64,000 nt of DNA from Macrococcus brunensis (GCF_004359615.1 NZ_SCWA01000008.1:35998-99997); one strand, 5' to 3'. Shown: positions 1 to 10,971, numbered from the stretch's first letter. Numbers and translations are program-made. The notes: generated by a model not told the origin, from the letters alone.

Positions 1-18
1 GCACTTTGGAGGATTTTC

Positions 19-273
19 ATGTCTAATGAAAAAGTTCATTCTAATCAATATGTAGTGGGTCTGAAGCAGACGCTGAAGGCATTAAAGGAACACCGTGCAG
101 AATCCATTGTGATTGCGCAGGATGTTCAAATCCACTTATTAACCGATGTGCTGTTACAAGCACACATGCAACAAGTTCCAATAGAATTCAGCGAATCTCG
201 TCGAGAACTCGGGAATCGATTTGGAATTCAAGTGAAAGCGATGATCGCTGCTTACTTGAAACATGGTTTGTAA
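19..273 (+). CDS. rplGB: L7Ae-like ribosomal protein (RplGB/YbxF family)
   Basis: An 84-residue small RNA-binding protein of the L7Ae/L30e/S12e family, which binds kink-turn RNA. The length and the position directly upstream of rpsL fit the Bacillus YbxF and staphylococcal 'putative ribosomal protein L7Ae-like' genes, which lie between rpoC and rpsL. A GGAGG ribosome site lies 7 bases before the ATG. The role in the ribosome is not essential in relatives; the assignment rests on family look and position. The preceding gene (expected rpoC) is outside the window. Confidence 0.88.
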   Translation: MSNEKVHSNQYVVGLKQTLKALKEHRAESIVIAQDVQIHLLTDVLLQAHMQQVPIEFSESRRELGNRFGIQVKAMIAAYLKHGL

Positions 274-360
274 GCCATTATTCTTACAAAATTTTTATTT
301 ACTCTAAAAATGAACCACCTGGATGTGTGGAATTAAAGAACAGAGAGGAGGACATACAAA

Positions 361-780
361 ATGCCTACTATTAACCAATTAGTTAAGAAGCCTCGCACTT
401 CTAAAATTAAAAAATCAACTGCACCTGCACTGAACAAAGGTTATAACAGTCATAAGAAAAAATCTACTGATGTTGCATCTCCACAAAAACGTGGTGTTTG
501 TACTCGTGTAGGTACTATGACACCTAAAAAACCTAACTCAGCGTTACGTAAATATGCACGTGTGCGTTTATCAAATAATATCGAAGTCAATGCTTACATT
601 CCTGGTATCGGCCACAACTTACAAGAACACAGTGTTGTACTTATTCGTGGTGGACGTGTAAAAGACTTACCGGGGGTACGTTACCATATTGTACGTGGTG
701 CGTTAGATACTTCAGGTGTTGACGGTCGTATGCAAAGCCGTTCATTATACGGTGCTAAAAAACCTAAAGCTAAAAAATAA
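361..780 (+). CDS. rpsL: 30S ribosomal protein S12
   Basis: S12 of the decoding centre, 139 residues, near the usual 137. The [11 protein letters not shown] motif starts at residue 54, so the lysines that decide streptomycin response (K56 and K101) are the wild-type, drug-sensitive residues. D102 in the KDLPGVRYH stretch is the site that is beta-methylthiolated in some bacteria. An AGAGAGGAGG ribosome site precedes the ATG. It is the first canonical gene of the str operon and lies 99 bases before rpsG. Confidence 0.99.
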   Translation: MPTINQLVKKPRTSKIKKSTAPALNKGYNSHKKKSTDVASPQKRGVCTRVGTMTPKKPNSALRKYARVRLSNNIEVNAYIPGIGHNLQEHSVVLIRGGRVKDLPGVRYHIVRGALDTSGVDGRMQSRSLYGAKKPKAKK

Positions 781-879
781 TCGATTTTACTAACTGAATT
801 ATTTCATTTATGTAAATATCAATGTCATTGCTAGACATTAAAACAGTGAATAAATATACTTGGAAAGGAGGACATACAC

Positions 880-1350
880 ATGCCTCGTAAAGGTCCTGTT
901 GCAAAAAGAGACGTATTACCGGATCCAATTCACAACTCTAAATTGGTTACTAAATTAATCAACAAAATCATGCTTGATGGTAAGCGTGGTACTGCTCAAA
1001 AAATTCTTTACTCAGCATTCGACTTAGTTCAAGAACGTTCTGGTCGTGATGCAATGGAAGTTTTTGAAGAAGCGATCAACAACATCATGCCTGTTTTAGA
1101 AGTTAAAGCTCGTCGTGTTGGTGGTTCTAACTACCAAGTACCTGTAGAAGTACGCGCTGAGCGTCGTACAACTTTAGGTTTACGTTGGTTAGTAAACTAC
1201 TCTCGCCTTCGTGGAGAGAAAACAATGGAAGAGCGTTTAGCTAATGAAATCTTAGATGCTGCTAACAACACTGGTGGTGCTGTTAAGAAGCGTGAAGATA
1301 CTCATAAAATGGCAGAAGCAAACAAAGCGTTTGCTCACTACCGCTGGTAA
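880..1350 (+). CDS. rpsG: 30S ribosomal protein S7
   Basis: S7 nucleates assembly of the 3' domain of 16S rRNA and sits at the head of the small subunit. At 156 residues it is the standard bacterial length, with the typical N-terminus [16 protein letters not shown] and the C-terminal AFAHYRW. An AAGGAGG ribosome site lies 8 bases before the ATG. S7 often represses its own operon by binding the rpsL-rpsG spacer. That spacer (781-879) contains short inverted repeats, but I see no structure clear enough to call. Confidence 0.99.
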   Translation: MPRKGPVAKRDVLPDPIHNSKLVTKLINKIMLDGKRGTAQKILYSAFDLVQERSGRDAMEVFEEAINNIMPVLEVKARRVGGSNYQVPVEVRAERRTTLGLRWLVNYSRLRGEKTMEERLANEILDAANNTGGAVKKREDTHKMAEANKAFAHYRW

Positions 1351-1370
1351 GATGAAAGTAACCAATCGCA

Positions 1371-1390
1371 GCAAAGACTTCAGTCTTTGC
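1371..1390 (+). other. Hairpin between rpsG and fusA
   Basis: A 9-bp perfect inverted repeat (GCAAAGACT and its complement) with a 2-base centre sits just after the rpsG stop. No run of T follows, so it is not a normal intrinsic terminator. It could be an RNA processing or stability element in the str operon transcript. Confidence 0.4.
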
Positions 1391-1447
1391 ATGCTTTTGG
1401 TGTCTTTCTAAATATAAACCCAATTCCTGGAAGGAGAAAGAATACCC

Positions 1448-3529
1448 ATGGCAAGAGAATTCTCTTTGAAGAACACTCGTAATATCGGTATCATGGCTCA
1501 CATCGATGCTGGTAAAACGACGACTACTGAACGTATTCTTTATTATACTGGCCGAATCCACAAAATTGGTGAAACACATGAAGGTGCTTCACAAATGGAC
1601 TGGATGGAGCAAGAACAAGAACGTGGGATCACAATCACTTCGGCTGCAACAACAGCTCAGTGGAATGGTCACCGTATCAACATCATCGATACACCAGGTC
1701 ACGTAGACTTCACTGTTGAAGTTGAACGTTCACTTCGTGTACTTGACGGTGCTGTTACTGTACTTGATGCACAATCAGGTGTAGAACCTCAGACTGAAAC
1801 TGTATGGCGTCAGGCGACTACATATGGTGTACCTCGTATCGTATTCATCAACAAAATGGATAAAACAGGTGCAAACTTTGACTATTCTGTAGGTACTTTA
1901 CATGAACGTTTAATGGCTAACGCTCATCCTATTCAAATGCCTATCGGTGCGGAAGATGAATTCAACGCAATCATTGATTTAGTTGACATGAAACTTCACA
2001 CTTATACAAATGACTTAGGTACAGATATCGAAGTAACAGAAATTCCTGAAGAATTCTTAGAAGAAGCTCAAGCAAAACGCGAAGCTTTAATCGAAGCGGT
2101 TGCTGACTTCAATGAAGAATTAATGGAAAAATATCTTGGCGGAGAAGAAATCGGTACAGATGAACTGAAAGCCGCTATCCGTCAAGCAACTTGTGATGTT
2201 GAATTCTTTCCAGTATTAGCTGGTACAGCATTCAAAAACAAAGGTGTTCAATTAATGCTTGATGCAGCAATTGACTACTTACCATCACCATTAGATGTTA
2301 AACCTATCGTTGGTCACGCTGTTGACGACGAAGATGAGCAAATCGTAGCTAAACCTGATGATGCTGAACCATTCGCAGCATTAGCGTTCAAAGTTATGAC
2401 TGACCCATTCGTAGGTAAATTAACATTCTTCCGTGTGTATTCTGGTACATTAAACTCAGGTTCATATATCCAGAACGCAACGAAAGGTAAACGTGAACGT
2501 GTAGGTCGTATCCTGCAGATGCACGCGAACTCTCGTGAAGAAATCTCTACTGTATATGCGGGTGACATCGCTGCTGCTGTTGGTCTTAAAGATACAACAA
2601 CAGGTGATACTCTCTGTGACGAAAAAGTTCAAGTTATCCTTGAATCTATGGAATTCCCAGAGCCAGTTATCCATTTATCAGTAGAACCAAAATCTAAAGC
2701 TGACCAAGATAAAATGACTAACGCTTTAGTTAAGTTACAAGAGGAAGACCCTACATTCCACGCGCATACTGATCCTGAAACAGGACAAGTTATCATCGGT
2801 GGTATGGGTGAGCTTCACCTTGACATCTTAGTAGACCGTATGAAACGTGAATTTAAAGTTGAATGTACAGTTGGTGCGCCAATGGTATCTTACCGTGAAA
2901 CGTTCAAAACAGCTGCTGCAGTTCAAGGTAAATTCTCTCGTCAATCAGGTGGTCGTGGTCAGTACGGTGACGTACACATCGAATTTACACCTAACGAAGT
3001 TGGTAAAGGTTTCGAATTCGAAAACGCTGTAGTCGGTGGGGTTGTTCCTCGTGAATACATTCCATCAGTTGAAGCGGGTCTTAAAGACGCAATGGAAAAC
3101 GGTGTACTTGCTGGATATCCATTAATCGACGTTAAAGCGAAATTATTCGATGGTTCTTACCATGATGTCGATTCATCTGAGATGGCCTTCAAAGTAGCTG
3201 CATCACTTGCACTTAAAGAAGCTGCGAAAAAATGTGATCCAGTTATCCTTGAACCAATGATGAAAGTTGAAATCGTAATGCCTGAAGAATACATGGGAGA
3301 TATCATGGGTGACGTTACAAGTCGTCGTGGACGTGTAGAAGGTATGGAAGCACGCGGTAACGCTCAAGTTGTTCGTGCATTCGTTCCTCTTGCTGAAATG
3401 TTCGGTTATGCAACTAACTTACGTTCTAACACTCAAGGACGTGGTACTTACTCAATGGTATTCGACCACTATGAAGAAGTTCCAAAGTCAGTTTCTGAAG
3501 AAATCATCAAGAAAAACAAAGGCCAATAA
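1448..3529 (+). CDS. fusA: Translation elongation factor G
   Basis: EF-G, the GTPase that drives translocation; 693 residues, the usual Firmicutes length. The P-loop AHIDAGKTT lies at residues 17-25, with switch I containing [11 protein letters not shown], then DTPGHVDFT and NKMD. Domain IV contains the [14 protein letters not shown] stretch. A GGAAGGAG ribosome site precedes the ATG. It is the target of fusidic acid in staphylococci; I did not find an obvious resistance change, but only a residue-level alignment would settle that. Confidence 0.99.
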   Translation: MAREFSLKNTRNIGIMAHIDAGKTTTTERILYYTGRIHKIGETHEGASQMDWMEQEQERGITITSAATTAQWNGHRINIIDTPGHVDFTVEVERSLRVLDGAVTVLDAQSGVEPQTETVWRQATTYGVPRIVFINKMDKTGANFDYSVGTLHERLMANAHPIQMPIGAEDEFNAIIDLVDMKLHTYTNDLGTDIEVTEIPEEFLEEAQAKREALIEAVADFNEELMEKYLGGEEIGTDELKAAIRQATCDVEFFPVLAGTAFKNKGVQLMLDAAIDYLPSPLDVKPIVGHAVDDEDEQIVAKPDDAEPFAALAFKVMTDPFVGKLTFFRVYSGTLNSGSYIQNATKGKRERVGRILQMHANSREEISTVYAGDIAAAVGLKDTTTGDTLCDEKVQVILESMEFPEPVIHLSVEPKSKADQDKMTNALVKLQEEDPTFHAHTDPETGQVIIGGMGELHLDILVDRMKREFKVECTVGAPMVSYRETFKTAAAVQGKFSRQSGGRGQYGDVHIEFTPNEVGKGFEFENAVVGGVVPREYIPSVEAGLKDAMENGVLAGYPLIDVKAKLFDGSYHDVDSSEMAFKVAASLALKEAAKKCDPVILEPMMKVEIVMPEEYMGDIMGDVTSRRGRVEGMEARGNAQVVRAFVPLAEMFGYATNLRSNTQGRGTYSMVFDHYEEVPKSVSEEIIKKNKGQ

Positions 3530-3546
3530 GCTTTAAGTTATCTAGT

Positions 3547-3575
3547 TTGATTTTTACAGTAAAATGCTTTATAAA
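3547..3575 (+). promoter_or_regulatory. Probable sigma-A promoter for tuf
   Basis: TTGATT (3547-3552), a 17-base spacer and TATAAA (3570-3575) lie between fusA and tuf. tuf commonly has its own promoter in Firmicutes in addition to read-through from the str operon. Transcription would start just before the leader hairpin at 3592-3618. Confidence 0.5.
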
Positions 3576-3591
3576 TGAGTTATAGCTTTAC

Positions 3592-3618
3592 CTCATGAGG
3601 GTGAGAATCCCTCATGAG
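3592..3618 (+). other. tuf leader hairpin
   Basis: A perfect 10-bp inverted repeat (CTCATGAGGG and its complement) with a 7-base loop lies about 37 bases upstream of the tuf ATG. It is followed by alternating AT rather than a T run, so it is unlikely to terminate transcription. In the mRNA it would form a stable 5' leader stem. Confidence 0.55.
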
Positions 3619-3654
3619 ATATATATAAACTTATATCTAAGGAGAGATTTCAAA

Positions 3655-4842
<1,188 letters not shown>

Positions 4843-4863
4843 TTCATTCTAAATGAATTGCAA

Positions 4864-4893
4864 AAAGCCGAAGAGGACGCTCTTCGGCTTTTT
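4864..4893. terminator. Bidirectional terminator after tuf
   Basis: Stem AAAGCCGAAGAG with its complement, a 4-base loop and T runs on both strands. It ends the tuf transcript and probably also the converging amidohydrolase transcript, whose stop codon is at 4894. Confidence 0.9.
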
Positions 4894-6060
4894 TTATTTA
4901 AGTTCATTTATATTTTCAACGATGGTTAAGAATGTCTGAATGCCATATAGCAGTCCTTTTTCATCGATATCAAATTTGGGATGATGGTGCGGGTAGTGGG
5001 CGTTCATTTCTTCATTCATGACACCGGTATAAAAGTAAGTACCTGGTCTTTCTTTTAAGAAATAACTGAAGTCTTCACCACCAAGCGAAGCAGGCTGAAG
5101 TTTAACTTCTTCAGCAAAACCAGCGGCTGCTACACGTTCCATTAACCATTCTGTTTCTTTAACGGGATTAACTAGGGCAGGATAACCATCTTCGTACTGA
5201 AGGTCAATGGTGACTTGATAGCCCACTTCAACTGCTTGAATCAATTGTGTCATGCGCTCTTTTACTTTTTCTTTAATTGTATCCTGGTAAGTTCGGACAG
5301 TGCCGGACAAGTAAGCATGATCTGCGATGACATTAAAAGCATCTCCTGCTTTGAATTCTCCAACAGTCACAACAGCGGTTTCAATCGGATCAACTGAACG
5401 TGAGACAATCGTCTGGAACTGACTGATTAAGCTGCTGGCAGCGATGATAGCATCATGTGTTTCATGTGGGGCTGCACCATGTCCACCTTTCCCCTGGACC
5501 TTGATGGTAAAACGGTCTGCATTCGCATAAGCAGGTCCCGGGCAGAAGGCAATAGTACCAGTCGGTAAGTAGCTTGCTGTATGTGTACCGAAGACATAAT
5601 CGACGCCTTCCAGTGCGCCTGTCTGAATCATGGACAGCGCGCCACCGGGAATCAGCTCCTCGGCATGCTGATGAATAAGGACGATATTACCGGCTATTTT
5701 GTCACGGTTATCTGTAAGTATTTTAGCGGTAATCAGAAGCATAGCAGTATGAGCATCGTGACCGCAGGCATGCATGACACCTGGCACTGTCGACTTATAT
5801 GGCACTTCTTTTAGATCCTGTATCGGCAGCGCATCAAAATCAGCACGAAAAGCGATGGTCGGGCCCGGCGCGGTTCCTTTTATTCTGCCTAATACACCAT
5901 TTCCGCCGACGTCACGTGTGACCTCTATATCAAGTGCTTCTAAATATTCTGCGATATAGCGTTTCGTATTATCTTCATGGAATGACAATTCCGGATGCAT
6001 ATGCAGGTGTCGTCTGATAGCAATCAGTTCTTCTTCATAGTCTAGGATGTTCCAGTTCAT
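4894..6060 (-). CDS. M20 family metallo-amidohydrolase, copy 1
   Basis: A 388-residue M20D-type peptidase (HipO/AmaA/YxeP-like), which uses two metal ions to cleave the amide of N-acyl or N-aryl amino acids. Visible motifs are RADFDALPIQD, the metal-binding HACGHDAH, the HAEELIPGGA segment with the catalytic Glu pair, GKGGHGAAPH of the dimerisation lid domain, and the C-terminal HHHPKFDIDE. An AAGGAGG site precedes the ATG. It is last in a run of three homologues and overlaps the upstream copy by 4 bases (ATGA), so they form one operon. The true substrate is unknown. Confidence 0.9.
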   Translation of the reverse strand: MNWNILDYEEELIAIRRHLHMHPELSFHEDNTKRYIAEYLEALDIEVTRDVGGNGVLGRIKGTAPGPTIAFRADFDALPIQDLKEVPYKSTVPGVMHACGHDAHTAMLLITAKILTDNRDKIAGNIVLIHQHAEELIPGGALSMIQTGALEGVDYVFGTHTASYLPTGTIAFCPGPAYANADRFTIKVQGKGGHGAAPHETHDAIIAASSLISQFQTIVSRSVDPIETAVVTVGEFKAGDAFNVIADHAYLSGTVRTYQDTIKEKVKERMTQLIQAVEVGYQVTIDLQYEDGYPALVNPVKETEWLMERVAAAGFAEEVKLQPASLGGEDFSYFLKERPGTYFYTGVMNEEMNAHYPHHHPKFDIDEKGLLYGIQTFLTIVENINELK

Positions 6061-7235
6061 TCGCTCGCCTCCTTCTTGAAATAGTCTTCTACAGACTGCA
6101 GAAAGACTTTGACTGCATTCATCATACCTTGTTCGTCTATATCGAACTTAGGGTGATGATGCGGAAAATCTGCTTTAAAGTTCTCGTTACGAGTACCTGT
6201 ATAGAAAAACGCTCCGGGTACTCGTTGCAAGTAATAGGAGAAGTCTTCGCCGCCAAGAGAAGGTTCAAGTTCAACAAGTTCGGTCACGCTATCGATTTTT
6301 CTGGCAGCGTTGACGATTGTCATCATCTCTTTTTCAGTGTTGACGACAGGAGGATAGCCTTTTAAGTATTTAAGCTCATAAGTAATACCTGTAGTCGTCA
6401 CAAGACCTTCTAAACAGCGTTTAAGTTCTGAATACATCAGATTCTGTGTTTCTGCATCGAATGTACGAATCGTGCCACCGATTTTGGCGCTATCTGGAAT
6501 GACATTATTCTGTTCGCCCGCATTAAACATTGTGATAGAGAGGACAGCAGGAGCAGTGGGTTTTGTCTTACGGGACACGATATACTGCAGGTCATTGCAG
6601 AGACGAATAGCAGCTGCGATCGGGTCGATTGTCGTATCAGGATGAGCAGCATGCCCCCCGCGACCTTGCAGTGTAATCCAGAAGTCGTCAGGAATACCTG
6701 TCACTGTGCCTACTTTATAGCCAATCTGGCCGACTGGCAGGCTGCTTGATACATGCTGGCCGATAATCGCATCTACGCCGCGCAGACAATCATCCGCTAT
6801 CATCTGAATAGCACCGCCGGGGTCTACTTCTTCAGCATGTTGATGGATGAAAACAATATTACCGGGTATTTCGTCGCGATGCTGACTGAGAATCTTTGCA
6901 GTGATGAGTAATACCGCTGTATGAGCATCATGACCACAGGCATGCATGACACCAGGGACTGTAGACTTATAAGGAACTTCTTTTTCATCCTGGATGGGCA
7001 GTGCATCAAAGTCAGCACGGATGGCGAGTGTCGGTAACGACGGATCTTTGATCATCCGTCCGACAACTCCTCTGCCCCCGACACCTGTTTCGACTTCGAT
7101 ACCGAGAGCCGTGAGATAATCAGAGATGTAAAGGAGTGTTTTCTCCTCCTGAAAAGAGAGTTCAGGATGCATATGTAAATGACGACGGATTTTGATCAGT
7201 TCGTCATTATATTGTTCAGCGTTGTTGATCAACAT
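6057..7235 (-). CDS. M20 family metallo-amidohydrolase, copy 2
   Basis: Middle member of the tandem triplet, 392 residues. It keeps RADFDALPIQD, HACGHDAH, HAEEVDPGGA, the GRGGHAAHPDTT lid motif and the C-terminal HHHPKFDIDE, so it should be active. A GAAGAAGG ribosome site precedes the ATG; the start overlaps the end of copy 3 by 20 bases, which suggests translational coupling. The N-terminal region is very close to copy 1 (HLHMHPELSF in both), but the lid domain and the specificity region differ clearly, so substrate range has probably diverged since duplication. Confidence 0.9.
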   Translation of the reverse strand: MLINNAEQYNDELIKIRRHLHMHPELSFQEEKTLLYISDYLTALGIEVETGVGGRGVVGRMIKDPSLPTLAIRADFDALPIQDEKEVPYKSTVPGVMHACGHDAHTAVLLITAKILSQHRDEIPGNIVFIHQHAEEVDPGGAIQMIADDCLRGVDAIIGQHVSSSLPVGQIGYKVGTVTGIPDDFWITLQGRGGHAAHPDTTIDPIAAAIRLCNDLQYIVSRKTKPTAPAVLSITMFNAGEQNNVIPDSAKIGGTIRTFDAETQNLMYSELKRCLEGLVTTTGITYELKYLKGYPPVVNTEKEMMTIVNAARKIDSVTELVELEPSLGGEDFSYYLQRVPGAFFYTGTRNENFKADFPHHHPKFDIDEQGMMNAVKVFLQSVEDYFKKEASE

Positions 7236-8388
7236 TGAGCAGACCTTCTTCCATTAAGATTGATAGAAACATTTTAAGACCACTGGCAAGAGATGCTTCG
7301 TCGATATCGAACAGCGCATGGTGATGGGGCGGATAGTCCGGTGAACCTGCGCCTGTCAGAAAGAAAGCACCCGGCTTATATTGCAGGTAATAAGCATAGT
7401 CTTCACCGACCATCATCGGTTCTGTTTCTATAAAAGGCAGATTCAGCCGTTCAGCTGCCTGGCGGATGATTTCGTATTCCCTGTCATGGTTAGTGACAGA
7501 GGGATAGCCGTCCATATAGTTGAAATGGTACGTGATACCCATCGATATCTTAAGACCCTCCAGAATATCTGTCATCGCTTTTTTGATCTGCTGCTTCACT
7601 TCATCACGGAATGTGCGGACTGTCCCTGTACAGTAAGCTTCCTGACTAATGATATTAAAGGCCTGACCGGCTTTTACTTTACCGACTGTTACAACAGCAG
7701 GATCTACAGGATCAATCTGCCTGGAAACAATGGTCTGCAGCTGGCGGATGAGTTCAGCCATTGCGACGATTGCATCGATAGTGGTGTAGGGTTTAGCGCC
7801 ATGGCCACCTTTACCAGTCAACGTAATCTCGAATAAATCCGGACTCGCCATCAGTGCACCAGGACGGCAGTGAACTTCATGTGTTTTGAACTGACTCCAG
7901 AGATGCTGGCCATAAATCGCATCGACACCTGCGAGTGCACCGTCCTTCACCATAGGCTCAGCCCCGCCCGGAGCCAGTTCTTCAGCAAACTGAAAAATCA
8001 ACACAACATTGCCGTTAAGTTTGGCAATATGTTCATTCAGGATAGACGCCAGAGAAAGTAAAATTGAAGTGTGGCCATCATGACCACAGGCATGCATAAC
8101 GCCTGGCACGGTCGATTTATACGGGACCTCCTTTAGATCCTGTATCGGCAGTGCATCAAAATCAGCACGAAAAGCAATTGTTCTATCGCCATTGCCCTTT
8201 ATTTCAGCGACTATTCCGTTTCCTCCGACATTCTCTCTAATATGAAAATGAGAAAGTTTCTGCAGATGTTTCAATATGTATTGATATGTTTCAGTCTCCT
8301 GGAAAGAGAGTTCAGGATGTTGATGTAAATATCTTCTCTGTTCAATTAGAGCGGACAATTGATTTTCAACAACTTGATTTATTTTCAT
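7216..8388 (-). CDS. M20 family metallo-amidohydrolase, copy 3
   Basis: First gene of the amidohydrolase operon, 390 residues, behind a GGGAG ribosome site. Motifs are RADFDALPIQD, HACGHDGH, FAEELAPGGA, GKGGHGAKPYTT and HHHALFDIDE. Where copies 1 and 2 have HQHAEE, this one has FQFAEE, but the Glu pair is kept. It is the most divergent of the three. The tract RADFDALPIQD to VPGVMHACGHD is nearly the same in all copies, which is consistent with recent duplication or strong constraint. Substrate unknown; N-acyl amino acids are the family norm. Confidence 0.9.
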   Translation of the reverse strand: MKINQVVENQLSALIEQRRYLHQHPELSFQETETYQYILKHLQKLSHFHIRENVGGNGIVAEIKGNGDRTIAFRADFDALPIQDLKEVPYKSTVPGVMHACGHDGHTSILLSLASILNEHIAKLNGNVVLIFQFAEELAPGGAEPMVKDGALAGVDAIYGQHLWSQFKTHEVHCRPGALMASPDLFEITLTGKGGHGAKPYTTIDAIVAMAELIRQLQTIVSRQIDPVDPAVVTVGKVKAGQAFNIISQEAYCTGTVRTFRDEVKQQIKKAMTDILEGLKISMGITYHFNYMDGYPSVTNHDREYEIIRQAAERLNLPFIETEPMMVGEDYAYYLQYKPGAFFLTGAGSPDYPPHHHALFDIDEASLASGLKMFLSILMEEGLLNVDQQR

Positions 8389-8527
8389 ATTTCAGCTCCC
8401 GTTTTCTTTAAATTCTAGCAAACCTCCAGGCAGAATAAAACAACTGTATTTTAAATAATCTGAATCGTCTAAGAAAAGTGTACATAAGAGATACAAGCAG
8501 CATGGTTAGAAATTTCTGAAAATAGTG

Positions 8528-8556
8528 TTGACATTAAATCTGCTGTCCTTTAATAT
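8528..8556 (+). promoter_or_regulatory. Sigma-A promoter of the mtn operon
   Basis: A consensus TTGACA at 8528-8533, a 17-base spacer and TAATAT at 8551-8556. It lies 27 bases upstream of the SAM riboswitch and drives the methionine salvage operon. The rest of the 8389-8527 spacer holds nothing I can call beyond the upstream region of the divergent amidohydrolase. Confidence 0.85.
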
Positions 8557-8582
8557 TCATATTAACCAAAAACTAAATAGTT

Positions 8583-8735
8583 CTTATCAAGAGTGACTGA
8601 GGGATTAGGCCCGATGACGTCCAGCAACCTGTCCGATGGAAAAGGTGCCAATTCCTACAGTACACATGTACTGAAAGATAAGTAGAGATACTGATGGCGA
8701 CGTTTTTCCTGTGAACAGGAGAAACGTCTTTTTTT
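8583..8735 (+). promoter_or_regulatory. SAM-I (S-box) riboswitch with terminator
   Basis: The S-box core is clear: CTTATCAAGAG at 8583, then GACTGAGGGA, the CAGCAACC stretch, GGTGCCAATTCC and the closing AGATAAG at 8676-8682. It is followed by an intrinsic terminator with a stem of about 13 bp at 8699-8728 and a T run to 8735. With SAM bound the terminator forms and transcription stops; with low SAM the anti-terminator forms and the operon is expressed. This ties the whole downstream cluster to methionine/SAM supply. Confidence 0.95.
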
Positions 8736-8764
8736 GCTTCTTGATGATGAACAAGGGGGAAATT

Positions 8765-9958
8765 ATGAATTTTGATGAGTATTTCTTAATGGATGAACAA
8801 GCAGTCAGCGATTATATCAAATATAAGACAACTCTGTTTGAGACTGATGAACTGTTTGTAACGGAGATTGGTGACGGCAATTTAAACTATGTTTTTAGAG
8901 TTTCAGATGGAGATCGTTCTGTCATCGTTAAGCATTCTGGGCACACTGCGCGGATCTCAGATGAGTTTGTTCTGTCAACAGACCGCACGATCAGAGAAGG
9001 ACACTTGATTCAGGCGCATAGCCATTACGTTCCTGATCTTGTACCTCAAATCATCCTGATTGATCCGATTATGAAATGTGTCATCATGGAGGATTTAAAA
9101 GACTATACGATATTACGGACAGCGCTTCAGGACGGACAGACATTTCCGTTTCTAGGGCAGGAGCTCGGGCGCTATTTAGCAGAGACTTTAATCCGGACTT
9201 CAGATTTTGTGATGCCCGCTAAAGAGAAAAAAGCACTGCAGAAAGAAATGATCAATCCGGAACTCTGTGAGATTACTGAAGATCTCGTCTATACAGAACC
9301 TTTTTATAATAACTTCAATCGTAATGAGCTGTCTGAAGACTTAGCGAGAGTAGTAGACCGCATCGTCTATCAGGACCCTGCTCTTAAATCAGCAGTTGCG
9401 CAGGCGAAGCTGAAGTTTCTGAATAAAGCAGAGAGCCTGATTCATGGTGACCTGCATTCCGGCTCAATCTTTATCAACTCGTCAGGACTTAAAGTCATCG
9501 ATCCTGAATTCGGTTTCTTTGGCCCGGCTGGTTATGACCTCGGCAATATTATTGCCCATCTGTTCTTTGCCCATACGTATGCCTCATCATCAGGACGAGT
9601 CGACCAGGCCCTCTGGATAGAGCAGACGCTTGAAGAAGTGCTTCAGACATTCCGGTCTCAGGCGCTCACTATTTTACAGCAGGAGACAATAGATGTGGCT
9701 TTGCGTGATTCATCTATTTTTGCAGGATTTATCAATGAAATCGAAAAAGATGCTTACATTGTCGCAGGACTGGAGATCATCCGCCGCATTGTAGGTATTG
9801 CCAAAGTTACAGATATTACGAGCTTACAGGATGACCGCATTACAGCCGAAACGCAGCTTCTGCTGTTCGCAACTTTCTTAATCAAACATCCTGAGCAAGT
9901 CAGAGCTTTTTCCTCGCTGTTCACGCTGTTTGACAGTAGCAAGGAGTCAGTCGCATGA
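8765..9958 (+). CDS. mtnK: 5-methylthioribose kinase
   Basis: Phosphorylates 5-methylthioribose (MTR) at C1 with ATP, the entry step of salvage for free MTR. The start at 8765 behind AAGGGGGA gives 397 residues, the length of Bacillus MtnK; a longer reading from 8711 begins inside the riboswitch terminator. The fold is that of aminoglycoside phosphotransferases: the Brenner-type motif HGDLHSGS lies at residues 227-234 and the metal-binding DPEF at 246-249. It overlaps mtnA by 4 bases. As first gene of the operon it is the one most directly controlled by the S-box. Confidence 0.96.
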   Translation: MNFDEYFLMDEQAVSDYIKYKTTLFETDELFVTEIGDGNLNYVFRVSDGDRSVIVKHSGHTARISDEFVLSTDRTIREGHLIQAHSHYVPDLVPQIILIDPIMKCVIMEDLKDYTILRTALQDGQTFPFLGQELGRYLAETLIRTSDFVMPAKEKKALQKEMINPELCEITEDLVYTEPFYNNFNRNELSEDLARVVDRIVYQDPALKSAVAQAKLKFLNKAESLIHGDLHSGSIFINSSGLKVIDPEFGFFGPAGYDLGNIIAHLFFAHTYASSSGRVDQALWIEQTLEEVLQTFRSQALTILQQETIDVALRDSSIFAGFINEIEKDAYIVAGLEIIRRIVGIAKVTDITSLQDDRITAETQLLLFATFLIKHPEQVRAFSSLFTLFDSSKESVA

Positions 9959-10971
9959 AAACTATCTCGTACAAAGACGGCAAACTGACGCTGCTGGATC
10001 AGACACAGCTGCCTCATCAGACGACATACATCACTTATACAGAACATGAGAAAATTGCTCGCGCCATTGAAGATATGGTGGTCAGAGGAGCACCTGCTAT
10101 CGGTATAACAGCTGCTTATGGCGTCGCAGTAGGCGCACGTGAATATCAACGTGGTTCTTTCAAAGAACATATGACACGTGTTATCGAAAGACTGCAGCAT
10201 ACACGGCCGACTGCTGTTAACCTGCACTGGGCACTGAAACGGGTTCATGCAGTAGTCACTGATCATCCTGCTGAAACGATTCAGGCGCTTGAACAGGAAG
10301 CAGAAAGAATCTTTGAGGAAGACCAGGCAATCAACCTGGCGATTGGACAGCATCTTAAAAGATTAGTAACAGAATCATCAGCTTTTCTGATTCACTGCAA
10401 TCCTGGACGCCTTGCCACCAGTGATTACGGTACAGCGACAGCACCTTTCTATCTGGCCCACGTGGAAGGTGTGAAGTTTAAAGTCTATAGCGACGAGACC
10501 AGACCAAGACTACAGGGTGCTTTGACAGCCTACGAACTATCAGAAGCAGGTATTGATGTAACGGTCATCACAGATTCAACAGCCGCGACATTGATGCAGC
10601 AGGGGAAGATAACAGCAGTATTTGTAGGATGCGACAGAGTGGCAGCGAATGGCGATGTCGTCAATAAAATCGGGACATTGCCGCTTGCGATAGCCGCTCA
10701 CTATTTTAAAGTGCCTTTTTATGTGGCGGCACCCACACCAACGTTTGACCTGACGATAGAAGACGGCAGTCATATTCCGATAGAAGAACGTCATGCGACT
10801 GAAGTGACACATATTCGTGAGCAGCCGGTCACAATCGAAGGGACTGTCTACAATCCGGCGTTTGACGTCACACCAGCCGCGCTTATTACCGGCATTGTCA
10901 CAGAACACGGGGAAATCGAACCTACTTATGAAGCAATTAAGAACTTATTCAGCAAAGGGGAAAAAGAATGA
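9955..10971 (+). CDS. mtnA: Methylthioribose-1-phosphate isomerase
   Basis: Converts MTR-1-phosphate to methylthioribulose-1-phosphate. 338 residues, eIF2B-like fold. Visible: RGAPAIG near the N-terminus, the active-site Cys at residue 148 in HCNPG, DETRPRLQG, and the catalytic Asp at 227 in GCDRVAANGDVVNKIGT. The ATG overlaps the mtnK stop (ATGA), and mtnA overlaps the next gene by 4 bases in the same way, so translation is probably coupled. Confidence 0.96.
   Translation: MKTISYKDGKLTLLDQTQLPHQTTYITYTEHEKIARAIEDMVVRGAPAIGITAAYGVAVGAREYQRGSFKEHMTRVIERLQHTRPTAVNLHWALKRVHAVVTDHPAETIQALEQEAERIFEEDQAINLAIGQHLKRLVTESSAFLIHCNPGRLATSDYGTATAPFYLAHVEGVKFKVYSDETRPRLQGALTAYELSEAGIDVTVITDSTAATLMQQGKITAVFVGCDRVAANGDVVNKIGTLPLAIAAHYFKVPFYVAAPTPTFDLTIEDGSHIPIEERHATEVTHIREQPVTIEGTVYNPAFDVTPAALITGIVTEHGEIEPTYEAIKNLFSKGEKE

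Noticed and set aside
3595..3654. N-terminal extension of EF-Tu by 20 residues
   Set aside because: Would start within the leader hairpin; the canonical EF-Tu start at 3655 has an AAGGAGAG site.
7381..7836. 151-codon plus-strand frame opposite amidohydrolase copy 3
   Set aside because: Antisense to a conserved enzyme with intact motifs; no ribosome site or recognisable product.
9754..10353. 199-codon minus-strand frame opposite mtnK-mtnA
   Set aside because: Entirely antisense to two well-supported enzymes, Cys/Ser-rich composition, no ribosome site.
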